64,000 bases of DNA from Actinomyces sp. 432 (GTDB taxonomy: Bacteria > Actinomycetota > Actinomycetes > Actinomycetales > Actinomycetaceae): positions 3,077,810 to 3,141,809 of the forward strand of contig NZ_CP025249.1 of the NCBI RefSeq assembly GCF_009930875.1, in the 5' to 3' direction. Shown here one piece after another: positions 32,239-39,898 of the stretch. The number at the start of each line of letters is the position of its first letter. Position 1 is the first letter of the stretch. The translations under genes were made by a program, and so were the position numbers. Below the pieces are notes generated by a model. It was not told the DNA's origin, did not search any database, and saw only the letters and a program-made list of their open reading frames with translations.

Positions 32239-33270
32239 CTACAGCCACAGGTCACGACGCCGTCGCACCCCGCGCGCGCTCTCCGGCGGAAACAGGCTCT
32301 CCACCCGCCGCACTAGCCGCTCGGGATCGGCCAGCTCCCGCCACTCGAAGCGATGCACCGTCCACCCGCCGCGGCGCAGCACCATCTCCCGCTGCTTCTC
32401 CGCGCGCACGTCCGCCGACGTCGCCAGCTTGCCGTAGCCGTCGAACTCCAGGTCGACCATGGCGCTGTCCACAGCGACGTCGAGGAAGTACTCGCGCGCA
32501 TCGTCGCCGATCCAGCGCCGCTGTGTCACCGGTTCGGGCACCCCGGCCACATCTACCGTCCAGCGCAACACGCTCTCACCCGGCGACTCCGCGAAAGGAT
32601 CCGCCCGCTCCACCGCCACCCTGGCGCGGCGCTTTCCGTGGCGCTGGCCCTGGCCCTCCACCATGCGCATCAGCCGCTCGCGCGCCGCATCGACCTCCAT
32701 CTCGCCGTAGCAGCGCCGGTTGAAGCGATCGGGTCTGCACACCACCCGCAGGGCGGCATCCACCACAGGCAGTGACTCGCGCACCGGCAGGTCGAAGGCG
32801 CAGTCCATGGCTGTGCGCAGCGGCGTGGTCACCCGCAGCCCGCCCACATTGATGACCTCCTCCGGCGGTGGCGCGGTCGTCGAACGCAACAGCTTCACCG
32901 ACCGACCACGACGTCGACCCTCCGGAGGCCCATACATGACCGTCGGGAGGACAAGGGTGCTACGCGACCGGTTCCCGGGCACAGCCAGGCGGACGTTCGG
33001 CTCCGACTCCAGAATGGGCAGGCCCAGCACCACCGCTGCGGCTTCGTGGGTCAGGGCGATTGCCGACGGCGACACTCGCAGCGCCGCCTCGCAGCGCGCC
33101 AGCGTGACGAGCTGCTTCAGGCGCCAGGTCGGTGTGTCGCTGCCGGGAACGGTCATGTAGCAGCCGCGCGCCACCCGTATTAGATCCCGCCGACCGGCCA
33201 GGTCCCCGTCGGAGCGGTCGGCAGTGAATTGCATCCGGGGACGCTCCGGCGGCGTCGGGTAGTGCTGCAT
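32239..33270 (-). CDS. DUF559-type protein with Vsr-like PD-(D/E)xK end and AbiEi-like N-terminal part
   Basis: This 343-residue protein resembles a common actinobacterial group. The first 200 residues (DLIRVARGCYMTVPGSDTPT, then LTHEAAAVVLGLPIL and VTTPLRTAMDCAFDLP) match the AbiEi-antitoxin-like half. The C-terminal 100 residues fit a Vsr/DUF559 nuclease fold (AMVDLEFDGYGKLATSADVR, then MVLRRGGWTVHRFEWREL), with Asp and Glu at plausible catalytic positions. Its 3' end is duplicated as a 30-bp relic at 21896. The biological role is unknown; it might be nuclease or regulator. The IS481 element lies beyond its 5' end. Confidence 0.72.
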   Translation of the reverse strand: MQHYPTPPERPRMQFTADRSDGDLAGRRDLIRVARGCYMTVPGSDTPTWRLKQLVTLARCEAALRVSPSAIALTHEAAAVVLGLPILESEPNVRLAVPGNRSRSTLVLPTVMYGPPEGRRRGRSVKLLRSTTAPPPEEVINVGGLRVTTPLRTAMDCAFDLPVRESLPVVDAALRVVCRPDRFNRRCYGEMEVDAARERLMRMVEGQGQRHGKRRARVAVERADPFAESPGESVLRWTVDVAGVPEPVTQRRWIGDDAREYFLDVAVDSAMVDLEFDGYGKLATSADVRAEKQREMVLRRGGWTVHRFEWRELADPERLVRRVESLFPPESARGVRRRRDLWL

Positions 33271-33439
33271 GCCAGCAGGATTGCCTCAGTCCGACGGCGG
33301 TGCCACCGCGCCCCACGAGCTCTGTGGACAGGGGTGCCGCGAACGTTGCCTGTGGACGCCGGTGAGAGGTCGGTGGCGGTGGCGGGCCGGTGATGGCCCG
33401 GTCGAGCGCCACGCACTCCACCGAAAGTCGCCCAGTTGC

Positions 33440-33454
33440 GGGCGCCGCGCGCCG
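33440..33454. repeat. Left target-site duplication of the IS481 element
   Basis: GGGCGCCGCGCGCCG here is repeated exactly at 34954-34968, immediately outside the other end of the element. Fifteen bases is at the top of the usual 4-15-bp range for IS481-family insertions and marks the exact borders. Confidence 0.85.
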
Positions 33455-34953
33455 TGTTATGTCTCAGGACATCGGTGACAGTTCTGCCTCAGGACATCGG
33501 TGACAGTTCGGGGTTATTGGTGGTGACAGTTCGGCTGTGATGGGCCGGTGAGTAATGATCCTGTTGACCCGCGTATCAGACTTGCGATTGCTCAGTGGCC
33601 CGACGACGCCCCGCGTGGTGCGGTGACCTCGTTTTGCGCCGAGCACGCCATCCGCCGCAACACCTTCTACAAGCTGCGACGCAGGGCCGTCGAGCTGGGG
33701 CAGGCCGCTGTCCTCGAGCCGCTGTCCAGGCGTCCGAGGTCTAGCCCAGCCGCCTTAGGCCAGGACATCAAGGACCAGGCGGTGGCGGTGCGCGCCTCGA
33801 TGGCGTCCTCCGGCCTGGACCACGGGCCGGTATCGGTTCATGACAAGATGGTGGCGATGGGACTGGACGCGCCCTCGCCGGCAGCTCTGGCGCGCATCTT
33901 CCGCCAACGGGGCGTGGCAAGACGCGAGCCGCACAAGCGGCCTAGGTCTGCGTGGAGGCGGTTCGTCTACCCCGCCCCGAACGCCTGCTGGCAGACGGGG
34001 CGCCACCGAGTACGTCCTCGCCGGAGGACGCAAGTGCGTCGTATTCCAGCTCATCGACGATCACTCCCGCCTGGCGGTGGCGTGGCTGGTCGCCTGGTCG
34101 CAGAACCAGCGATGCTGCTATCGCGGTTTTCGACCGGGCCGTCGCCCGCTACGGGGTGCCCCAGCGGCTATTGACCGACAACGGTGCTGCTGTGAACCCC
34201 ACCAGGCGGGGCATGCAGGGCGCGCTGGTAGAGCACATCAAGACTCTTGGGGTTGATGCGATCACCGGCAAGCCGTACAAGCCAACCACTCAGGGTAAGA
34301 ATGAGCGCTTCCACCAAACCCTGTTCCGCTACCTGGACAGCCAGCCCTTAGCCAAAGATCTCAAGGAGCTGCAGGCCCAGGTCGACGCCTTCGATCACCT
34401 GTACAACAACGAGCGCCCCCACCAGGGCCTGCCCGGGCGCATCACCCCGGCCCAGGCATGGCAGGCCACCCCCGTCGCCGCTCCACCGCGCCCCGACCCC
34501 GCGCGTGATGAGCCGGTGATCCCTGGAGGCCCACCGGACCCGAGCGCCGCGGTCGCACAGCAGGCCCTGGACGACTACGAAGTCCTGGCCGACAAGGGGC
34601 GCCGCAGCCGGTCCCGGCTCGGCGAGCAGGGCGAGCGGGCCAAGACGATCGCATCCAACGGCACCGTCACGATCGCTAACACCTCGTTCCTGGTCTCCAG
34701 GAAACGTGCCGGCCAACAGGTCACCGCCTGCTGGGACGCCACCGCTATCCGGTTCGTCGACACCGACGGCGAGGTCATCACCAGTTACCCCTGGCCCGAC
34801 CCAGCCACCAGGTACGTCAGCCACCACGACCCCAGCACACGCTCCAACCGCGGCAGACCCCGAAAACAACCACAAGTGTCACCGATGTCCTGACACACCA
34901 AGTGTCACCGATGTCCTGAGGCAGAACTGTCACCGATGTCCTGAGACATCACA
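33455..34953 (+). mobile_element. IS481-family insertion sequence, 1,499 bp
   Basis: The ends begin with TGT as expected for IS481. The terminal inverted repeats start TGT(T/G)ATGTCTCAGGACATCGG and match over about 50 bp with one mismatch. Each end holds tandem copies of CAGGACATCGGTGACA (two at the left, three at the right), which may be transposase binding sites. A 15-bp target duplication flanks it. It carries one transposase reading region with two frame breaks. Intact ends and duplication suggest recent arrival; the broken transposase suggests it cannot move alone. Confidence 0.93.
33548..34893 (+). pseudogene. IS481-family transposase, broken by two frameshifts
   Basis: Three successive frames together read as one IS481 transposase (HTH region, then DDE core). 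The first frame runs from GTG 33548 to YPAPNACWQT. The second covers ATEYVLAGGRKCVVFQLIDD. The third covers SDAAIAVFDRAVARYGVPQR, LLTDNGAAVN (second Asp), TTQGKNERFHQTLFRY (Glu) and the C-terminal domain. The breaks lie near 33995-34003 and 34108-34115, each equivalent to one extra base. At the first break the expected DATEY reads GATEY in all restorations I tried, so the first catalytic Asp is probably lost. Confidence 0.85.
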
Positions 34954-34968
34954 GGGCGCCGCGCGCCG
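34954..34968. repeat. Right target-site duplication of the IS481 element
   Basis: This is an exact 15-bp copy of 33440-33454 immediately after the right terminal inverted repeat. It fixes the right border of the insertion. Confidence 0.85.
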
Positions 34969-35032
34969 CCCAGCCCTCGACACGTCCCCGCACGCCCCAA
35001 CCGGCCCGGCACGGCGCAGCCGCGAGGGCGTT

Positions 35033-35139
35033 TGCTACGCCGGTTCGGGGTTAACAACGCCAGTTAACGGCCTGCTGTATACCTCCCAGCCCTTCAGCAA
35101 GCCGTTAAGTAGCGTTGTTAACGGGAAAGGGGCGTAGCA
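35033..35139. repeat. Palindromic island element, copy 4
   Basis: This is a full 107-bp copy with one change in the central stem (CAGCAAGCC in place of CAGCAGGCC). It lies between the IS481 element and the pcnA stop. The sequence before it matches that before copy 3 for 16 bp, whereas the sequence after it matches that after copy 1 for about 90 bp. It is therefore a junction copy. Confidence 0.85.
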
Positions 35140-35230
35140 GACGGCGCTGCGGGCACGATCGCCACTGCCGACAACGCCCGCCCCGGCCAACGCCAACTTC
35201 CCGCCACACACACCGACGCCGCACACCGCC
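35033..35230. repeat. Right direct repeat bracketing the accessory island
   Basis: This is the partner of 21655-21853, about 198 bp with about four differences, in direct orientation. It ends about 56 bp before the pcnA stop codon. Homologous recombination between the two would remove RHH, the unknown pair, restriction gene, AlbA_2 gene, DUF559 gene and IS481 in one step. Confidence 0.75.
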
Positions 35231-35285
35231 AACGCCGCAAGCCGCCTCCCGCCGCAGGCCGCACACCACCGACGCCGCCCGCCGC

Positions 35286-36806
35286 CTACTTCGCGCCGCG
35301 CGCCGCCCACCAGGAGTGCAGTGCCTCGCGCGCCAGGTCCTCGCCCAGGGGTCCCTTCTCCATGCGCAGGTCCATGAGGAAGCGGTAGGCCTCGCCAACC
35401 ACCGGCCCGGGCCCGACGCCGAGCTCTGCCATGATCTGCTTGCCGTCCAGGTCCGGGCGGATGGCGGCCAGCTCCTCCTCCGCGCGCAGCTGCGCGATGC
35501 GGGCCTCCAGGTCGTCGTAGGCCGCGTCCAGCATGTGGGCCTTGCGCTTGTTCCGGGTGGTCACGTCCGCGCGGGTCAGCCGGTGCAGCCGCTCCAGCAG
35601 CGGCCCGGCGTCGGCCACGTACCGGCGCACCGCGGAGTCGGACCAGGCGGCGTCGGCGTAGCCGTGGAAGCGCAGGTGCAGCTCCACCAGCCGGGAGACG
35701 TCCTTGATGGTCTGCTTGTCGAAGCGCAGTTTCCGCATGCGCTTGGCCGTCATGCGGGCGCCGACGTGGTCGTGCCCGTGGAAGGTGACGGTGCCGTCAC
35801 GCAGGAAGCGGCGGGTGGCGGGCTTGCCGATGTCGTGGAAGATCGCCGCCAGCCGCAGCGTGAGGTCAGGGCCGGGGACGGGCCCGTCTGGCCCGGTCTC
35901 CAGGTCGATGGCCTGCTCCAGCACCGTCAGGGTGTGCTCGTAGACGTCCTTGTGGCGCTTGTGCTCGTCGACGGTCTCCTGCAGGGCGGCCAGCTCGGGC
36001 AGCACCACGTCGGCCACCCCGGTGTGCACCATGAGCTCCAGCCCGCGGCGCGGCCAGGGCGCCAGCAGCAGCCGCTCCAGCTCGGCGCGCACCCGCTCGG
36101 CGGAGACGATCTCCAGCCGTGGCGCCATATCGGTCATGGCGGCCAGCACGTCGGGCTCGACGTCGAATCCCAGTTGGGCGGCAAAACGTGCGGCCCGCAT
36201 GATCCGCAGCGGGTCGTCATCGAAGGACTGCTCGGCGGCCACCGGGGTGCGCAGCACGCCCGCCCGCAGGTCCTCGAGGCCACCGTGGGGGTCGACCAGT
36301 TCCAGCTCCGGCAGCCGCAGCGCCATGGCGTTGACGGTGAAGTCGCGGCGGGTGAGGTCACCCACAAGGCTGTCGCCGTAGGCGACGGCGGGCTTGCGGG
36401 AGCCGGTCTCGTACTCCTCGGTGCGGTAGGTGGTGACCTCCACGATGTCATCACCCTTGCGGGCCCCGATGGTGCCGAAGGCCTTGCCGACGTCCCAGCA
36501 GGCGTCGCCCCAGGCCTTCATGATCGCTTCGGTCTGCTCGGGGCGGGCAGAGGTGGCGCAGTCCAGGTCATGCGGAACGACGCCGAGGAAGGCGTCACGC
36601 ACCGGCCCACCGACCAGTGCGAGTTCATGTCCGGCGTCGGCGAAGCGCCGACCCAGCTCGTGCAGCGAGTCCGGCAGGGCGCGCAGGGCCCGGCGGGCGG
36701 TGGGGGTCAGGCCGTCGGCGTCGGGGCGCTCGGCGGGGACGACGGCGGTGCGGCGCTCCGTACGGGAGGCGGGCGTGGTGGCGGGGGCGGTCGGGCGGTC
36801 GGTCAT
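35286..36806 (-). CDS. pcnA: CCA tRNA nucleotidyltransferase (HD-domain type)
   Basis: This 506-residue enzyme adds or repairs the 3' CCA of t[23 protein letters not shown] contains the nucleotidyltransferase GG and DxD motifs. Conserved neck and RNA-binding motifs follow ([38 protein letters not shown]). The C-terminal HD domain shows [19 protein letters not shown] 36806 is chosen because a longer frame would overlap the divergent Nudix gene. The pcnA/Nudix divergent pair is conserved near oriC in actinobacteria (Rv3907c/Rv3908 in M. tuberculosis). The island repeat ends just past its stop. Confidence 0.95.
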   Translation of the reverse strand: MTDRPTAPATTPASRTERRTAVVPAERPDADGLTPTARRALRALPDSLHELGRRFADAGHELALVGGPVRDAFLGVVPHDLDCATSARPEQTEAIMKAWGDACWDVGKAFGTIGARKGDDIVEVTTYRTEEYETGSRKPAVAYGDSLVGDLTRRDFTVNAMALRLPELELVDPHGGLEDLRAGVLRTPVAAEQSFDDDPLRIMRAARFAAQLGFDVEPDVLAAMTDMAPRLEIVSAERVRAELERLLLAPWPRRGLELMVHTGVADVVLPELAALQETVDEHKRHKDVYEHTLTVLEQAIDLETGPDGPVPGPDLTLRLAAIFHDIGKPATRRFLRDGTVTFHGHDHVGARMTAKRMRKLRFDKQTIKDVSRLVELHLRFHGYADAAWSDSAVRRYVADAGPLLERLHRLTRADVTTRNKRKAHMLDAAYDDLEARIAQLRAEEELAAIRPDLDGKQIMAELGVGPGPVVGEAYRFLMDLRMEKGPLGEDLAREALHSWWAARGAK

Positions 36807-36860
36807 CGGCCTAAGCCTGCCACGCGGAACGCAAGCAAGCCGATCGGCGGGCAGACCGCC

Positions 36861-36875
36861 TAGAGTGTCCCTATG
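36861..36875 (+). promoter_or_regulatory. Leaderless promoter of the Nudix-DUF6049-murJ operon
   Basis: The -10 hexamer TAGAGT (36861-36866) ends six bases before the ATG at 36873, and no ribosome site lies between. The divergent pcnA start is 67 bp away, so both promoters share this short gap. Confidence 0.5.
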
Positions 36876-37382
36876 TCCTCCCACCGCTCACGTATGCCCC
36901 GCGCCGGCAACCGGCCGCGGCGCACGACCGCGCGCTCGCTGCCCGTGGTCGATGAGACGAGCGCCGGCGGGCTGATCATCGACGTGCAGGACGGGAAGGC
37001 CGTCACGGCCGTGATTGCGCGCCGTAACCGGGGAGGACGCCTGGAGTGGTGCCTGCCGAAGGGGCACCTGGAGGGCACGGAGACCGCCGAGGAGGCGGCC
37101 GTGCGGGAGATCGCGGAGGAGACCGGCATCACGGGCCGGGTACTGCGTCACCTGGCCACCGTTGACTACTGGTTCGCCGGTGAGGACCACCGCGTGCACA
37201 AGGTCGTCCACCACTTCCTGCTGGAGGCGCTGTGCGGCGATCTCACCACCGAGAACGATCCCGACCATGAGGCGGAGGACGTCGAGTGGGTGACCCTGGA
37301 TGACGTCGCCCGCCGCCTGGCTTACCCCAATGAGCGCCGGATCGTTGCGGCCGCCAGGGAGATCCTGGTGGGTGAGGGGTGA
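36873..37382 (+). CDS. Nudix hydrolase (MutT4-like)
   Basis: This 169-residue protein carries the Nudix box GHLEGTETAEEAAVREIAEE-TG (GX5EX7REUXEEXGU), the metal and pyrophosphate site, at about residues 67-89. It hydrolyses a nucleoside diphosphate linked to another group; the exact substrate is not readable. It corresponds in position to M. tuberculosis mutT4 (Rv3908), divergent from pcnA. Its TGA overlaps the GTG of the DUF6049 gene by two bases, so the two are translationally coupled. Confidence 0.9.
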   Translation: MSSHRSRMPRAGNRPRRTTARSLPVVDETSAGGLIIDVQDGKAVTAVIARRNRGGRLEWCLPKGHLEGTETAEEAAVREIAEETGITGRVLRHLATVDYWFAGEDHRVHKVVHHFLLEALCGDLTTENDPDHEAEDVEWVTLDDVARRLAYPNERRIVAAAREILVGEG

Positions 37383-39898
37383 GGTCCGCCGGGTCTGTCC
37401 GCCACCCGCCGCGCCGGCACGCCCCCCGGCGGGTTTTGACGGCACTGGTGTCCGTCCTGCTGGCCGCGCTTGTGATGGTGGGCGCGCCCGCCCTGTCTGC
37501 GGCGCGCGCGGCTCCGGTCGCGGGCGGGGAGGAGGTGTCGGTGGGCGGCCCCGGCGCCGGGATCATCATGGGCCAGGGGGCGCTGCCCGCCGCCTCACTT
37601 GGCGCGGCCCGCTCCGATGTCACCGACTCCGCCCAGGACGCCGTCTCCGGGCGCGTCGTCCTGTCTGTCACGGGGCTGGCTCCGGAGGTCGTGGGAACGG
37701 GCGAGGACATCACCGTCAGCGGCACGATCACTAATGGCACCGATCAGCCGATCAGTGACGTCGCCCTGGTGGTGCAGATGCAGTCGCGCACCGAGGTGAC
37801 GACGGCGGGGCTGGCCTCCTGGCTGGGCGATGAGCAGGACACTCCGCTGGTCACTGTCGCCCAGCAGGCCCTGGCGGCGGACGTCGCCCCGGGGACGGCG
37901 CAGTCCTTCCGGGTGACGGTGCGCGCTGACGACCTTCCGCTGGAGGATACCGACCAGTGGGGTCCGCGGGGCGTGCAGGTGGCGCTGATTCAGGGTTATA
38001 CGACTGTCACCGAGGATCGCACCATCCTGCTGTGGGATCCGGGCGTGCGCGTCAGTCCCACCCGGGTGACGGTATTCGTGCCGGTGACGGCCTCGCCGGA
38101 GGAACTGCTGGCGCTGACCGCCGCCACCCGCGGCACGCAGGAGGAGCCGCCCGCCGCGCAGTCGCCCTCCCCGAGCGCGACTGCCGACCCCTCCGGGGGC
38201 GCCGCCGACCAGGCGGGCGCACCGGCCGCGGACTCCGGCACCCCTGACGCGGCCGACGCCGCCCCCGGCCCCACCGCTCCACCCGCATCCGTCCCCGATC
38301 CTGAAGCCACCGCTGCCTCCCCAAAGGCCACGGCCACAGTCTCCGCCAGTGCGGACGCTGCCGGCACCGGGGGTGCGCAGCCACGGGCCGGCCAGCCACT
38401 GACCGCCCTGCGCGAGCGCGTGCTGGGGCTGCTGGGCCTGGCCGACGACGGCGTGGTCCTGGCGGTGGACCCGGCCCTGCTCGCAGCACTAGGCCTGGAT
38501 TCCATTCCGGCAAACGCAACCGCCTCACCCGGTGCGACACCCTCTGCCGGCGCCGCGAGCGCCGCAGCGCAGACCGCGCCCGCGGCGACCGATGCCGACC
38601 GCCTGCGCAATGCTCTCGCTGCCGCCCTGCAGGCCGGCGACGTGGTGGTCCTGCCCTGGGCCGATGCCGACTTGTCCGGCCTGGCACACCTGGGTGAGAC
38701 CGAGCTGATCGAGTCCGCCTTGGAGCGAGCCGCGGACTCCGCGGCGGCACAGGCCGGCGCCGGCACTGATGCGGTCTGGTCGGCCGGCGCCCTGGACGCC
38801 ACCACGCTGGCGTCCCTGCCCGACTCCGTAACCACCGTGGTGGCCGAGCCCGGTGACGCGGAAGTCGCCGAGGACCTGACCTACACGCCCTCGGGCACCA
38901 TGACGCTTGATGGCCGCACTGTGCTCATACCGGAGGAGGGCCTGTCCGCCGCGGCCGGGGGCCGCCTGCTCACCGGCCAGGGAGATGCGGAGCTTTCCGT
39001 GCTCGATGCCGTCCAGCTGCTGCGCGGCCAGGCCGCCATCCTGACCCGCCAGGCGCCGGCTCTCAGCCGCGACATCGTCGTGGCCGTGTCCCGCGCGGAT
39101 GCCGCGGGCACCGCGCCGGAGGTGCTCCGCGAGCGCCTGGCCGCCCTTACCGGTTCCGCCTGGACCGAGGCGCAGGACCTTCCGGCCCTGGTGGCGTCTG
39201 CTGCCGACTCGGCTACCAACGGCGAGGAGGCGGTGCGCATGCCGCTGCCCGACTCCGCCAGCGGGGAGGGCGAGGTGACCGCGATGACCCTGGCGGCGGC
39301 CCGGGAGGCTGCCACCCGCCTGGAGTCGGTTGCGTCGATCCTGAGTGACCCGGACCGCGCCCTGGGCATGTCCTCGGATGTGGTCGCCCTGGCCGGATCG
39401 GCAACCTGGAGGGCCGACGAGGCCGCCTGCACCACCATGATCAGCCAGGCGCGCGCCCACGGTGAGGCGGTCACTCAGGCCCTGGCGGCGGCGCCGTCGA
39501 GCACCATCAACCTCATCGCCTCGGCCGCTGACCTGCCGGTGCGGATCGTCTCCTCCCTGGATCAGGACGTGACGGTCACGGTCCACCTGGAGTCCAGTTC
39601 CACGCGCCTGCAGATCGCCAAGGACGTCACGGTCACGGTGCCGGCCCGCGGGCAGGCGACGGCGAGCGTGCCGGTCACCGCGGTCGGTTCCGGCGACGTC
39701 GATCTGACCATTCAGCTGCGTTCCGACGACGGCGCAAGCGTCGGCACGCCCTCCACGGTCCACCTGCGGGTGCGGGCCGACTGGGAGAATGTGGGCACCC
39801 GCATCCTCAGCGCGGCGCTGGTGGTCCTTCTGGTTGCCGGCATTGTCCGGACCGTGCGCCGGGGACGCCGCACCGCCACACCCAGGGAGCGTAGATGA
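37379..39898 (+). CDS. DUF6049-family secreted/membrane-anchored protein
   Basis: This 839-residue protein has a twin-basic N terminus and hydrophobic signal (ALVSVLLAALVMVGAPALSA), a large extracellular part with a Ser/Thr/Pro/Ala-rich linker (about residues 255-340), and a C-terminal membrane anchor (ILSAALVVLLVAGIVRTVRR). Ig-like beta segments (VTGLAPEVVGTGEDITVSGT near the start, VTVTVPARGQATASVPVTAV near the end) bracket it. The family has no known activity. Its fixed place between the Nudix gene and murJ (Rv3909 in M. tuberculosis) suggests an envelope role. It starts and ends with overlapping codons to its neighbours (ATGA with murJ). Confidence 0.85.
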   Translation: MRSAGSVRHPPRRHAPRRVLTALVSVLLAALVMVGAPALSAARAAPVAGGEEVSVGGPGAGIIMGQGALPAASLGAARSDVTDSAQDAVSGRVVLSVTGLAPEVVGTGEDITVSGTITNGTDQPISDVALVVQMQSRTEVTTAGLASWLGDEQDTPLVTVAQQALAADVAPGTAQSFRVTVRADDLPLEDTDQWGPRGVQVALIQGYTTVTEDRTILLWDPGVRVSPTRVTVFVPVTASPEELLALTAATRGTQEEPPAAQSPSPSATADPSGGAADQAGAPAADSGTPDAADAAPGPTAPPASVPDPEATAASPKATATVSASADAAGTGGAQPRAGQPLTALRERVLGLLGLADDGVVLAVDPALLAALGLDSIPANATASPGATPSAGAASAAAQTAPAATDADRLRNALAAALQAGDVVVLPWADADLSGLAHLGETELIESALERAADSAAAQAGAGTDAVWSAGALDATTLASLPDSVTTVVAEPGDAEVAEDLTYTPSGTMTLDGRTVLIPEEGLSAAAGGRLLTGQGDAELSVLDAVQLLRGQAAILTRQAPALSRDIVVAVSRADAAGTAPEVLRERLAALTGSAWTEAQDLPALVASAADSATNGEEAVRMPLPDSASGEGEVTAMTLAAAREAATRLESVASILSDPDRALGMSSDVVALAGSATWRADEAACTTMISQARAHGEAVTQALAAAPSSTINLIASAADLPVRIVSSLDQDVTVTVHLESSSTRLQIAKDVTVTVPARGQATASVPVTAVGSGDVDLTIQLRSDDGASVGTPSTVHLRVRADWENVGTRILSAALVVLLVAGIVRTVRRGRRTATPRERR

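Noticed and set aside
33300..33360. TGTGGACA words near 33.33 and 33.35 kb as DnaA boxes of a second origin
   Set aside because: Only two partial matches without a cluster or AT-rich element; chance matches are expected in this composition.
21655..35139. The 107-bp palindromes as integron attC sites
   Set aside because: The GTTAAC/AAC core words looked attC-like, but no integrase is present, the spacing to genes is irregular and the symmetry is too perfect for attC.
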